From Pseudomonadota bacterium (GTDB lineage Bacteria; Pseudomonadota; Alphaproteobacteria; Micavibrionales; UBA2020): a DNA stretch of 18,148 bases. Location: positions 1 to 18,148 of the forward strand of contig JAEXMB010000093.1 of the NCBI GenBank assembly GCA_023444705.1, in the 5' to 3' direction. The translations under genes and the position numbers were made by a program. Below the pieces are notes generated by a model. The model saw only the letters and a list, made by a program, of their open reading frames with translations. It did no database searches and was not told the DNA's origin. Position 1 is the stretch's first letter. Each line of letters begins with the position of its first letter. Positions 1-6,226 of this stretch are shown one piece after another.

Positions 1-1414
1 CATGATGAATTTCGGCGACGGCCCGCCGGTGCAACGCACCTGCGCCGTGGCCGACCGCACCGGCCATGCCATGCTGCACACGCTTTATGGCCAGTCGCTG
101 CGTTATTCGACCGAGTTCTTCGTCGAATATTTCGCCCTCGACCTCATCATGGAGAACGGCGCCTGCCGCGGCGTGATGGCGATCTCGCTCGAGGACGGCT
201 CGCTGCACCGCTTCCGCGCCCATCGCGTCAATCTCGCCACCGGCGGCTATGGCCGCGCTTATTTCTCCGCCACCTCGGCCCATACCTGCACCGGCGACGG
301 CAACGCCATGGTGCTGCGCGCCGGCCTGCCTTTGCAGGACATGGAATTCGTGCAGTTCCACCCGACGGGCGTTTACGGCGCGGGCTGCCTGATTACCGAA
401 GGCGTGCGCGGCGAGGGCGGATACCTCACCAACAGTCAGGGCGAGCGTTTTATGGAACGCTATGCGCCCTCGGCCAAAGACCTCGCCTCGCGCGATGTCG
501 TCTCGCGCTCGATGACCATCGAAATCCGCGAAGGCCGCGGCGTGGGCCCCAAAGCAGACCACATCCATCTCCACCTTGAACACCTCGATCCCGCGATCAT
601 CCGCGAACGCCTTCCGGGCATTGCCGAAACCGCCAAAATCTTCGCCAACGTCGACGTCACCAAGGACCCGATCCCCGTCCTGCCGACCGTCCACTACAAC
701 ATGGGCGGCATCCCCACCAACGTTCACACCGAAGTGGTCAACCCCACCAAGGACAACCCCGACAACGTCGTGCGCGGCCTGATGGCCGTGGGCGAGGCTG
801 CCTGCGTTTCGGTGCATGGCGCCAACCGTCTGGGTTCGAACTCGCTGCTTGACCTTGTCGTCTTTGGCCGTGCCGCCGCCATCCGCGCGCGCGAACTGGT
901 CAAGCCGGGCGAGCCGCACAAGAAACTCCCCGCCAACGCGGGCGAGAGCGCACTGGCGCGTCTGGACCGTCTGCGTCACGCCAAGGGCACCACCACCACC
1001 GCGCACCTGCGCCACGAGATGCAACGCACGATGCAAGACCACGCCGCCGTGTTCCGCACCTCGCAGTCGCTCAAGGAAGGGGTGGAGAAAATCGAGAAAA
1101 TCTACGGCGGCCGCGACGACCTCAACGTCACTGACCGTTCGATGATCTGGAACTCCGACCTTGTCGAAACGCTGGAACTTGACAACCTGCTGTCGCAATC
1201 GGTTGCAACGATGGTCTCGGCGGAAAACCGCAAGGAAAGCCGCGGCGCGCACGCGCACGAGGACTACCCCGAGCGCGACGACAAAAACTGGATGAAGCAC
1301 AGCGTCATTTATGTGGATGACAAGGGCGGCACCAAAATCACCGACCGCCCCGTCCACCTCTATACGCTTAGCAACGACGTCGAAGTCGTCGCTCCCAAAG
1401 CCCGCGTTTACTAA
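1..1414 (+). CDS. sdhA: Succinate dehydrogenase flavoprotein subunit, 5' end missing
   Basis: This is the catalytic FAD subunit of respiratory complex II, which oxidises succinate to fumarate at the inner membrane. The window opens inside the gene. About 470 codons are present, against roughly 590-600 in the family, so the FAD-binding N-terminus lies outside. The visible fragment has FHPTG (fragment residues 119-123), RDVVSRS (164-170), HYNMGGIPT (230-238) and HGANRLGSNSLLDLVVFGR (271-289). By family knowledge, their His and Arg residues are the substrate-binding and proton-shuttle positions. The C-terminus ends in KARVY, as in alphaproteobacterial and mitochondrial SdhA. The gene stops 6 nt before an AT-rich DUF3800 gene rather than directly before sdhB, which is unusual. 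Identity is very secure; the true start cannot be seen. Confidence 0.97.
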   Translation, partial: MMNFGDGPPVQRTCAVADRTGHAMLHTLYGQSLRYSTEFFVEYFALDLIMENGACRGVMAISLEDGSLHRFRAHRVNLATGGYGRAYFSATSAHTCTGDGNAMVLRAGLPLQDMEFVQFHPTGVYGAGCLITEGVRGEGGYLTNSQGERFMERYAPSAKDLASRDVVSRSMTIEIREGRGVGPKADHIHLHLEHLDPAIIRERLPGIAETAKIFANVDVTKDPIPVLPTVHYNMGGIPTNVHTEVVNPTKDNPDNVVRGLMAVGEAACVSVHGANRLGSNSLLDLVVFGRAAAIRARELVKPGEPHKKLPANAGESALARLDRLRHAKGTTTTAHLRHEMQRTMQDHAAVFRTSQSLKEGVEKIEKIYGGRDDLNVTDRSMIWNSDLVETLELDNLLSQSVATMVSAENRKESRGAHAHEDYPERDDKNWMKHSVIYVDDKGGTKITDRPVHLYTLSNDVEVVAPKARVY

Positions 1415-1420
1415 AACAAG

Positions 1421-2149
1421 ATGCCTTTGGATTTTAATAAATATCTGGTTTTTGTCGATGAAGCCGGTGACCACCAGCTTCATCCCTATGACACACAATT
1501 TCCTGTATTTGTACTCGCTTTTTGCATTATAGAGCGTACGCACTACGCTAACTTTATTGCGCCGCAATTACTTTCACTTAAACTAAAATATTTTCAAGAC
1601 AGTCATGTCATTCTGCATGAACGTGAAATCAGAAAAGCTAAGGGAGAATTTTCATTCTTAACCAATGAAACATTGCGCACGGAATTCCTGAACGATCTAA
1701 ACGGCATCATTGCAAACGCTGAATTTAAAGTCATCAGCACCGTTATACGAAAAGATCATCTAACCGCTAGATATCATACACCGCAGAATCCTTACACTCT
1801 CGGCGCCTCATTCTGCCTAGAACGCCTTTTGTATTTTCTCAATACAGAGAGGCAACGCCAGCCAACAACGGTCGCTTTTGAAGCAAGAGGAAAGAACGAA
1901 GATAAGGATCTCGAACTCGCCTTCCTAAGGAAGACTCAGGAAGATGGTTTCCAAAATAGATTCCAAATTAAAATCGTACCCAAAATATCGAACTGTTTAG
2001 GACTGCAACTTGCAGATATGATAGCAAGACCGATTGGAAGATATGTCATGAATCCAGCTCAACCTAATCGAGCTTATGACATCATAAAAACAAAGTTTCA
2101 CTCACTTGGAGGGAGGATAGATGGTTATGGGCTTAAAATTTTCCCTTAA
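1421..2149 (+). CDS. DUF3800 domain protein, AT-rich accessory gene
   Basis: A 242-residue protein with the DUF3800 pattern: FVDEAGD near the N-terminus (residues 11-17), HEREIRK (66-72), EARGKNEDKDL (154-164) and LGLQLADMIARPIGRYV (193-209). The Asp/Glu residues in the first and last motifs suggest a metal-dependent, RNase H-like nuclease, but that is inference; the family has no settled function. The gene sits 6 nt after the sdhA stop with only a weak Shine-Dalgarno sequence (AACAAG), so it may rely on read-through from sdhA. Its base composition differs sharply from its neighbours: 24 of 60 bases are G/C at 1501-1560, against 40 of 60 at 1201-1260 in sdhA. This points to recent horizontal acquisition. 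A compact hairpin element follows directly. No signal peptide or membrane segment is visible. Confidence 0.88.
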   Translation: MPLDFNKYLVFVDEAGDHQLHPYDTQFPVFVLAFCIIERTHYANFIAPQLLSLKLKYFQDSHVILHEREIRKAKGEFSFLTNETLRTEFLNDLNGIIANAEFKVISTVIRKDHLTARYHTPQNPYTLGASFCLERLLYFLNTERQRQPTTVAFEARGKNEDKDLELAFLRKTQEDGFQNRFQIKIVPKISNCLGLQLADMIARPIGRYVMNPAQPNRAYDIIKTKFHSLGGRIDGYGLKIFP

Positions 2150-2154
2150 ACAAC

Positions 2155-2222
2155 AAAAAGGCCCTCGGATTACCAAAGGCCTTTTGCCGACCGGGTTCCC
2201 CAGTCCTTCTAGTTAAGAATAG
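2155..2222 (+). ncRNA. Candidate structured RNA downstream of the DUF3800 gene
   Basis: Directly after the DUF3800 stop, AAAAGGCC (2156-2163) pairs perfectly with GGCCTTTT (2178-2185), an 8-bp stem with a 14-nt loop. Within the loop, TCGG (2165-2168) is complementary to CCGA (2187-2190) just 3' of the stem, which would make an H-type pseudoknot. A GGGTTCCCC tract (2193-2201) and a small TTCT/AGAA hairpin (2207-2219) follow. Conserved RNA motifs next to DUF3800 genes have been described (named DUF3800-I to -XI), and this position fits such an element. Membership in a particular class is inference. The stem could also act as a transcription terminator. Confidence 0.5.
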
Positions 2223-2292
2223 CACATCAGAGTTATTTTTCAAGGATCGTAGAAGATATTGAAAAATAATACAAAAAAGGTCACAACCGAAT

Positions 2293-2297
2293 AAGGA
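2293..2297 (+). promoter_or_regulatory. sdhB ribosome binding site
   Basis: AAGGA lies 8 nt upstream of the ATG at 2306 and fixes the sdhB start. It falls at the end of the AT-rich stretch that follows the DUF3800 RNA, so translation of sdhB is independent of sdhA even though its upstream context has been replaced. Confidence 0.6.
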
Positions 2298-2305
2298 TCA
2301 CCGTC

Positions 2306-3097
2306 ATGGTTGAATTCGCACTGCCGAAAAATTCGAAAATCACCAAAGGTAAAAAACACAAGGCCGAAGGCGCTGATGCGCCCAAGACCTTCAAGGTTTA
2401 CCGCTGGAATCCCGACGACGGGCAGAACCCGCGCATGGACGAATTCGAAATCGACCTCAAGGCCTGCGGCCCGATGGTGCTGGATGCGCTGATCCACATC
2501 AAGGACACGGTCGACCCCTCGCTGACCTTCCGCCGCAGTTGCCGCGAAGGCGTATGCGGGTCCTGCGCCATGAACATCGACGGCATGAACACGCTGGCCT
2601 GCACCAAGGCGATTGAAGACGTCTCGGGTGAGGTCTGCATCAACCCGCTGCCGCACATGCCGGTGGTCAAGGACCTTGTCCCCGACCTCAGCGTACCTTA
2701 TGCACAGCTGGCCGCGATCGAGCCGTGGATCAAGACCGAAAGCCCCGCCCCCTCGCGCGAGCGCCTGCAAAGCCACGAGGACGCCAATGTCCTCAATGGC
2801 GAAGACGGCAAAGGCCCCGCGGCGTGCATCCTGTGCTTTTGCTGTTCGACCAGCTGCCCGAGCTACTGGTGGAACGGTGACCGCTTCCTTGGCCCCGCGA
2901 TTTTGTTGCAAGCCTACCGCTGGATCGCCGATACGCGCGACGAAGCCACGGGCGAGCGCCTGGACCAGCTGGAAGATCCCTTCCGTCTGTACCGCTGCCA
3001 TACCATCATGAACTGCACCAACACCTGCCCCAAGGGTTTGAACCCCGCCAAGGCGATTGCAGAGATCAAAAAGATGATGGTGGAGCGCCGCGCGTAA
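2306..3097 (+). CDS. sdhB: Succinate dehydrogenase iron-sulfur subunit
   Basis: This 263-residue subunit carries electrons from the SdhA flavin to quinone through three iron-sulfur clusters. The [2Fe-2S] ligands are C79, C84, C87 and C99. C174, C177 and C180 with C241 match the [4Fe-4S] set, and C184, C231 and C237 match the [3Fe-4S] set, by comparison with E. coli SdhB. Length is normal for the family (about 260). The start ATG at 2306 has AAGGA 8 nt upstream. In most relatives sdhB follows sdhA closely; here 891 bp separate them, filled by the DUF3800 cassette. The last 91 bp are duplicated just downstream, with one synonymous difference. After the TAA the reading frame stays open into the copy. 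Identity is secure. Confidence 0.98.
   Translation: MVEFALPKNSKITKGKKHKAEGADAPKTFKVYRWNPDDGQNPRMDEFEIDLKACGPMVLDALIHIKDTVDPSLTFRRSCREGVCGSCAMNIDGMNTLACTKAIEDVSGEVCINPLPHMPVVKDLVPDLSVPYAQLAAIEPWIKTESPAPSRERLQSHEDANVLNGEDGKGPAACILCFCCSTSCPSYWWNGDRFLGPAILLQAYRWIADTRDEATGERLDQLEDPFRLYRCHTIMNCTNTCPKGLNPAKAIAEIKKMMVERRA
3007..3097 (+). repeat. 91-bp direct repeat, copy 1 (3' end of sdhB)
   Basis: The last 91 bases of sdhB, from the final base of codon 234 through the TAA, recur at 3121-3211 at an offset of 114 bp. The copies differ at one position only: G at 3064 against A at 3178, synonymous in a Glu codon. A 23-bp spacer separates them. Confidence 0.97.
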
Positions 3098-3120
3098 CAG
3101 CCAAAGGTATTGGATGCGGG

Positions 3121-3211
3121 CATGAACTGCACCAACACCTGCCCCAAGGGTTTGAACCCCGCCAAGGCGATTGCAGAAATCAAAAAGATGATGGTGGAGC
3201 GCCGCGCGTAA
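3121..3211 (+). repeat. 91-bp direct repeat, copy 2 (duplicated sdhB tail)
   Basis: This is the second copy of the sdhB 3' end, 90 of 91 bases identical to 3007-3097. The offset of 114 bp is a multiple of three, so the copy keeps the sdhB reading frame. Confidence 0.97.
3122..3211 (+). pseudogene. Duplicated C-terminal fragment of sdhB
   Basis: A 29-codon open frame starts with MNCTNTCPKG and ends VERRA, a copy of SdhB residues 235-263. It carries only two of the iron-sulfur ligands (equivalents of C237 and C241), so it cannot fold as an iron-sulfur protein alone. There is no convincing Shine-Dalgarno sequence before its ATG. The 8 codons between the sdhB TAA and this ATG read QPKVLDAG without a stop, so read-through of the sdhB stop would give a protein of about 300 residues with a doubled tail. 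The simplest reading is a non-functional duplication scar. Confidence 0.85.
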
Positions 3212-3229
3212 AGCTTTTTGCGCGCTGGC

Positions 3230-3745
3230 CTATTTGCCCGCCGGTTTTTTCACGCCCAGATCAATCGGCTTGGGGCGTAGCAGCGTCAGCACCTCGTCAA
3301 GCTGTGTCATGATGCGCGCCTGATTGTCCTCGATGCTCTTTTGACGGCGGCTGACCATGTCGAATTCGGCCTGCATGGAGTTACGCAGCTTCGACGTTTC
3401 CGCACGCATGTCGGTGCGCAAATCCTCGATCGCGCGCGCATCGTCATGAACAGCGGAAGACAGCTTTTGCACGGCGGCGCGCAACAGCGGCTCGCCGTTT
3501 AATTCTTCGTACGTATGGCGCACCACGGTGTGGTCGGACGGCTCGCCGCAGAACATGCGCCCGCCAGGCAACGCGGTGATGCCGTACTGCACGCATTTGT
3601 TCACATAGGCGACGTTTTTCTGGTTCACGCCCCAGCAATAGCCAAGGTCGATCAGGCGTTTTTGGATCGCCTCGGCCTCGGCCGCGTCAAGTGGTTCGAA
3701 ATGCACAGCCGTTTTGGCCAGATAGGATGCGCTCAACCCCGCCAT
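3230..3745 (-). CDS. Unrecognised paralog-array protein 5 (W-x12-C signature plus long coiled coil)
   Basis: A 171-residue protein of unknown function, last gene of the minus-strand five-gene array. The ATG at 3745 overlaps the upstream stop as TGATG, which fixes the start; a longer open frame upstream is antisense noise. Residues 16-61 carry the shared signature: F16-x-P18, E23, I27-Q28, G35-Y-C-W38, C51, G55, G61. A long charged segment from about residue 85 to 155 looks like a coiled coil. The tail (VLTLLRPKP, then VKKPAGK) resembles the tails of its paralogs. It has the longest coil in the array, and W38 follows an additional Cys (C37). No signal peptide or membrane segment is visible, so it is probably cytosolic. 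The gene is convergent with sdhB. Confidence 0.8.
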   Translation of the reverse strand: MAGLSASYLAKTAVHFEPLDAAEAEAIQKRLIDLGYCWGVNQKNVAYVNKCVQYGITALPGGRMFCGEPSDHTVVRHTYEELNGEPLLRAAVQKLSSAVHDDARAIEDLRTDMRAETSKLRNSMQAEFDMVSRRQKSIEDNQARIMTQLDEVLTLLRPKPIDLGVKKPAGK

Positions 3746-4146
3746 CAGCGCCCCGCTTTCTTGGCGGGCGCGATCAGGGATGGCTTGACCAGTGTTGCGG
3801 GTTTGAGCGTGCCGCCAAGTTCTTCGACCTGCGCTTCCAGTTGCGCGATGCGGTGTTCGAGTGCGGCAACGGACGCATTGAAATGCGGGCTCAGCGCGGT
3901 GACATCGCAAATAATACCCTTAAAATGCTTCGTCCCCTCTTTTGGCAGGGTATAGAGAACACCGTTCATCACGATCATGCCACTATCAACGCATTCCTGC
4001 GGATCGTGCAAGGCCTTGCCCTTGTGTGTCCAGCCGATACCGTTTTCAAACAGGCTGCGCTGGATAAAAGCCGCCTCTGCCTTGGTATGGGGAAAAAAGA
4101 TAACACTGTTTTCCTTCAGGAATTGTTTGCTCAGACGCACGCTCAT
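3745..4146 (-). CDS. Unrecognised paralog-array protein 4 (W-x12-C signature)
   Basis: A 133-residue protein of unknown function, fourth in the array. The start ATG at 4146 overlaps the upstream stop as ATGA and its own TGA overlaps the next ATG, so translation is probably coupled on both sides. Signature residues are F17-F-P19, E24-A25, I28-Q29, G36-I-G-W39, C52, G56 and G62, spaced exactly as in paralogs 2, 3 and 5. A short heptad-like helix spans roughly 92-111 (ASVAALEHRIAQLEAQVEEL). The tail (TLKPATLVKPSLIAPAKK) is a more diverged form of the shared Lys/Pro tail and lacks the LLALL stretch. It is the shortest of the four proteins that have the N-terminal domain. Confidence 0.8.
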   Translation of the reverse strand: MSVRLSKQFLKENSVIFFPHTKAEAAFIQRSLFENGIGWTHKGKALHDPQECVDSGMIVMNGVLYTLPKEGTKHFKGIICDVTALSPHFNASVAALEHRIAQLEAQVEELGGTLKPATLVKPSLIAPAKKAGR

Positions 4147-4577
4147 GGAGTGGCGCCCCCGCTTTTGCGGATCGGCGCTGGCTTGCCGATGACTTTGGGC
4201 TCAAGAATGGCCAGCACACGCTCCAGCCTGTCCTCGATCACGCGCTGGCGCTCCGTCACCAGACGAAACGCCTGCATCAGCGGCAGCGAGCTTGCCCCCA
4301 TGACATCTTCGATTTCAAGCGACAGCAGGGTTTTGCAGCTGTCATAGCGGATGCGTCCGGCATCCGCCTCGCGCACAAGGCCAAGACTGCCGTTGCTGGC
4401 AGACAGGCCGCGCGTGGTGCAGGCATCATGTTCGCAAATCGCCGTGTCGCCGTCGCACCATACAAAACCCAGCGCCATCAGCATGCGTTGCACGCGCGCG
4501 GATTCCTCGCGGTTTTCGGGCTTGAAGCGCGCGCCGGTGGTCAACAGGCGTTCAAGAAGATCTTGCGCTTTGGTCAT
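4143..4577 (-). CDS. Unrecognised paralog-array protein 3 (W-x12-C signature, extra cysteines)
   Basis: A 144-residue protein of unknown function. The start at 4577 shares an ATGA overlap with the preceding gene. Signature residues are F18-K-P20, E25-S26, V29-Q30, G37-F-V-W40, C53, G57 and G63. It has two additional cysteines inside the conserved block (C41, C48), so C41/C48/C53 could form a small metal or redox site. That is speculative, since the paralogs keep only the last one. A predicted helix (about 99-122, including QRVIEDRLERVLAIL) leads into the shared tail with EPKVIGKPAPIRK, aligning without gaps to paralogs 1 and 2. No membrane segment or secretion signal is seen. Confidence 0.8.
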   Translation of the reverse strand: MTKAQDLLERLLTTGARFKPENREESARVQRMLMALGFVWCDGDTAICEHDACTTRGLSASNGSLGLVREADAGRIRYDSCKTLLSLEIEDVMGASSLPLMQAFRLVTERQRVIEDRLERVLAILEPKVIGKPAPIRKSGGATP

Positions 4578-4996
4578 GGGGCTGCACCTCCACCCTTGCG
4601 CAGGGTCTGCGGTTTGAGCGTCACTTGCGGTTCCAGCAACGCCAGCAGGCGGTCGACTTTGGCATGCAGATCGCCAACGCTGGTTTCAAGCGCACCGATG
4701 CGGCGGTCCATCTTTTGCTCAGGGGTAAGAAAATCATCAGGATTGATGCCGTCCAGATCGCGCAGGTTGGCGATGAAAGCCGGCGAGGAAGACGGCGAGT
4801 GCAACAGATGCCCGCCATCGACGACCATGCCCTTGGACACGCATTCACCGATATGACCGACTTCCATCTTGCCTTCTTTCCAGGCAATGCCGTGACGGAA
4901 CATCCACTGCTGGATAGCGACCGCTTCTTCAGGCGTTTGAGGCCTGAATACCACACGGGTAGACTTGATGAATTCAGCTGTCAGGCTGTCGCTCAT
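4574..4996 (-). CDS. Unrecognised paralog-array protein 2 (W-x12-C signature)
   Basis: A 140-residue protein of unknown function, and the clearest example of the array's shared architecture. I chose the ATG at 4996 because it overlaps the upstream TGA as TGATG, like its neighbours; the GTG one codon earlier is less likely. Signature residues are F17-R-P19, E24-A25, I28-Q29, G36-I-A-W39, C52, G56 and G62. A linker rich in Ser/Pro and Asp (about 66-92) leads to a heptad-like helix (96-121, with IGALETSVGDLHAKVDRLL) and the shared tail (EPQVTLKPQTLRK, then GGGAAP). The N-terminal block, about 60 residues followed by a coil, would fit a small domain displayed on an oligomeric stalk (inference). 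Confidence 0.8.
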   Translation of the reverse strand: MSDSLTAEFIKSTRVVFRPQTPEEAVAIQQWMFRHGIAWKEGKMEVGHIGECVSKGMVVDGGHLLHSPSSSPAFIANLRDLDGINPDDFLTPEQKMDRRIGALETSVGDLHAKVDRLLALLEPQVTLKPQTLRKGGGAAP

Positions 4997-5229
4997 CACG
5001 GCTGCGCCTCCGCGCGTTTGGCCAGCGGCGAGGGCTTGCCCAGTGTTTCTGGTTTAAGCAAAGCCAGTAATTCGCCCAGTTGCTTTTCAATGCGGTCAAG
5101 TTGCGCCTGCTGGCGGTCGGAAATCTGCGTGAAGTCGCGCTTGAGTTCGCCACGCAAGGTCTCGACCTGACGCTTGACCTCAGGGACGATGCGGTTGGCG
5201 ATGCTGGACGACGACATATGGCAGGACAT
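4996..5229 (-). CDS. Unrecognised paralog-array protein 1 (coiled coil and tail only)
   Basis: A 77-residue protein, first gene of the minus-strand array. It lacks the N-terminal signature domain of the other four and consists of a charged heptad-like helix (about 14-53, with VKRQVETLRGELKRDF and LDRIEKQLGELLALL) followed by the shared tail (KPETLGKPSPLAK). The start at 5229 has GGGGA 8 nt upstream in the transcript. An ATG at 5217 lacks such a site. The frame also extends to a TTG at 5301 with a hydrophobic-looking leader, but that stretch coincides with promoter elements and should be untranslated. Its stop overlaps the next start as TGATG. A coiled-coil-only member suggests an assembly partner for the other paralogs (inference). 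Confidence 0.7.
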   Translation of the reverse strand: MSCHMSSSSIANRIVPEVKRQVETLRGELKRDFTQISDRQQAQLDRIEKQLGELLALLKPETLGKPSPLAKRAEAQP

Positions 5230-5272
5230 GGGCGAAATCCCCGACGTGATAGAAATTGTGGAAAGGCAGATA

Positions 5273-5301
5273 GTTATAGCGATAATTATGACAATAATCA
5301 A
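5273..5301 (-). promoter_or_regulatory. Predicted sigma-70-type promoter of the five-paralog operon
   Basis: On the minus strand TTGATT (5301-5296), a 17-nt spacer and TATAAC (5278-5273) match the housekeeping consensus at 4 of 6 and 5 of 6 positions with ideal spacing. The start of transcription would fall near 5266, about 37 nt before the ATG at 5229. The surrounding AT-rich patch contrasts with the flanking genes. Confidence 0.6.
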
Positions 5302-5318
5302 GGACCGCGGCTTTTCCC

Positions 5319-5346
5319 TTGGCGGACCGCCGTAATCTGGTATAAA
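5319..5346 (+). promoter_or_regulatory. Predicted sigma-70-type promoter of the punA-amidase operon
   Basis: TTGGCG (5319-5324), a 16-nt spacer and TATAAA (5341-5346) lie about 30 nt before the coding start at 5384. It is divergent from the promoter of the paralog operon, with the two -35 elements about 18 bp apart, so one regulator could act on both. Confidence 0.5.
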
Positions 5347-5371
5347 TGATGAACAAGTTCAGATATTTAGC

Positions 5372-5375
5372 GAGG
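5372..5375 (+). promoter_or_regulatory. Ribosome binding site deciding the punA start
   Basis: GAGG lies only 2 nt before the ATG at 5378 but 8 nt before the in-frame ATG at 5384. The spacing favours the second ATG as the real start. Confidence 0.55.
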
Positions 5376-5383
5376 CCATGCCG

Positions 5384-6226
5384 ATGACTGCGACCAACCT
5401 CCGCCCTGCAATCGACGCCAGCCGCGCGCGCCTTGCCGCCATCGGGGCGGATCAGGCACGAATCGCGATCATCCTCGGCTCGGGCCTTGGCGGGCTGGAT
5501 CGCCACCTCAGCGACGCCAAACGCGTGTCTTACGCCGACCTGCCGGGCTTTCCCAAACCCGGTGTTGCGGGCCACGCGGGCGAGGCCGTGGTCGGCCAGC
5601 TCAACGGTGTCACGGTTTTGCTCTATCGCGGCCGCCAGCATTTCTATGAAACCAGCGACGCAAGCGCCCTCAAGGTCATGATCCGCACGGTCAAGGCGCT
5701 TGGCATTCCCCGCCTGTTCGTCTCCAACGCTGCCGGCGCGCTCAACACATCGTTTGGCGTGGGCGAGCTGATGGCCATCCGCGACCACATCAATATGATG
5801 GGTTTCAACCCGCTGATCGGCGAGAACGACGACGACTGGGGCCCGCGCTTTCCCGCCATGAGCGGTGCATGGAACGCGGAGCTGACCGCGTTGCTGCATC
5901 AAGCCGCGCACGACAGCGGCGTGAAGCTCAACGAAGGCGTCTACCTTGCCTTTCGCGGCCCCACGTTTGAAACCGCGGCGGAAATCAAAATGGCGCAGGG
6001 CATGGGCGGCGACGCCGTCGGCATGTCGTCCGTACCCGATTGCATTATCGCGCGTCATTGCGGGCTTGAGGTCGTGGGCTGTTCGTGCCTGACCAACATG
6101 GGCGAAGGCCTGTCGGATGAAAAGCTCAGCCACAGCCATACGCTTGAAAACGCCGCGCGCGCGGCGCAGGGCTTTGAAAAACTCATCGCGCAGTTCGTCA
6201 CCCTGTTGCCTGCGGAGGCGACATGA
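5384..6226 (+). CDS. punA: Purine nucleoside phosphorylase, trimeric (PNP/MTAP) family
   Basis: A cytosolic enzyme of 280 residues that splits purine nucleosides with phosphate into the base and (deoxy)ribose 1-phosphate, for purine salvage. Family signatures seen are the phosphate-binding GSGLGG near the N-terminus, YRGRQHFYE, VSNAAGALN, RGPTFETAAEIKM (with the purine-site Glu), VGMSSVP and CLTNMGEGLS (with the base-contacting Asn position). Length is normal for the family (270-290). The start at 5384 is chosen by its GAGG site; the ATG two codons earlier is too close to it. The gene overlaps the following amidase by 4 nt (ATGA) with GGAGG just before, so the two are co-translated. Substrate range (guanosine/inosine or xanthosine) cannot be read from the sequence. 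Confidence 0.92.
   Translation: MTATNLRPAIDASRARLAAIGADQARIAIILGSGLGGLDRHLSDAKRVSYADLPGFPKPGVAGHAGEAVVGQLNGVTVLLYRGRQHFYETSDASALKVMIRTVKALGIPRLFVSNAAGALNTSFGVGELMAIRDHINMMGFNPLIGENDDDWGPRFPAMSGAWNAELTALLHQAAHDSGVKLNEGVYLAFRGPTFETAAEIKMAQGMGGDAVGMSSVPDCIIARHCGLEVVGCSCLTNMGEGLSDEKLSHSHTLENAARAAQGFEKLIAQFVTLLPAEAT

Noticed and set aside
3204..3225. GCGCG/CGCGC hairpin between the sdhB duplication and the array, as a bidirectional terminator
   Set aside because: The 12-nt loop holds the T-run and no T-tract follows the stem on either strand, so it does not meet the criteria for an intrinsic terminator.
3691..4347. Plus-strand open frame of 218 codons across the paralog array
   Set aside because: It is antisense to genes with clear paralogy and start/stop overlaps, and its translation shows no family pattern.
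5230..5301. N-terminal extension of array protein 1 from a TTG at 5301, giving a hydrophobic leader (MIIVIIIAIT)
   Set aside because: The stretch coincides with a good minus-strand promoter (TTGATT-17-TATAAC), has no ribosome binding site before the TTG, and its composition reflects AT-rich intergenic DNA.
5378..5383. punA starting at the ATG at 5378
   Set aside because: GAGG lies only 2 nt upstream of this ATG but 8 nt upstream of the one at 5384.
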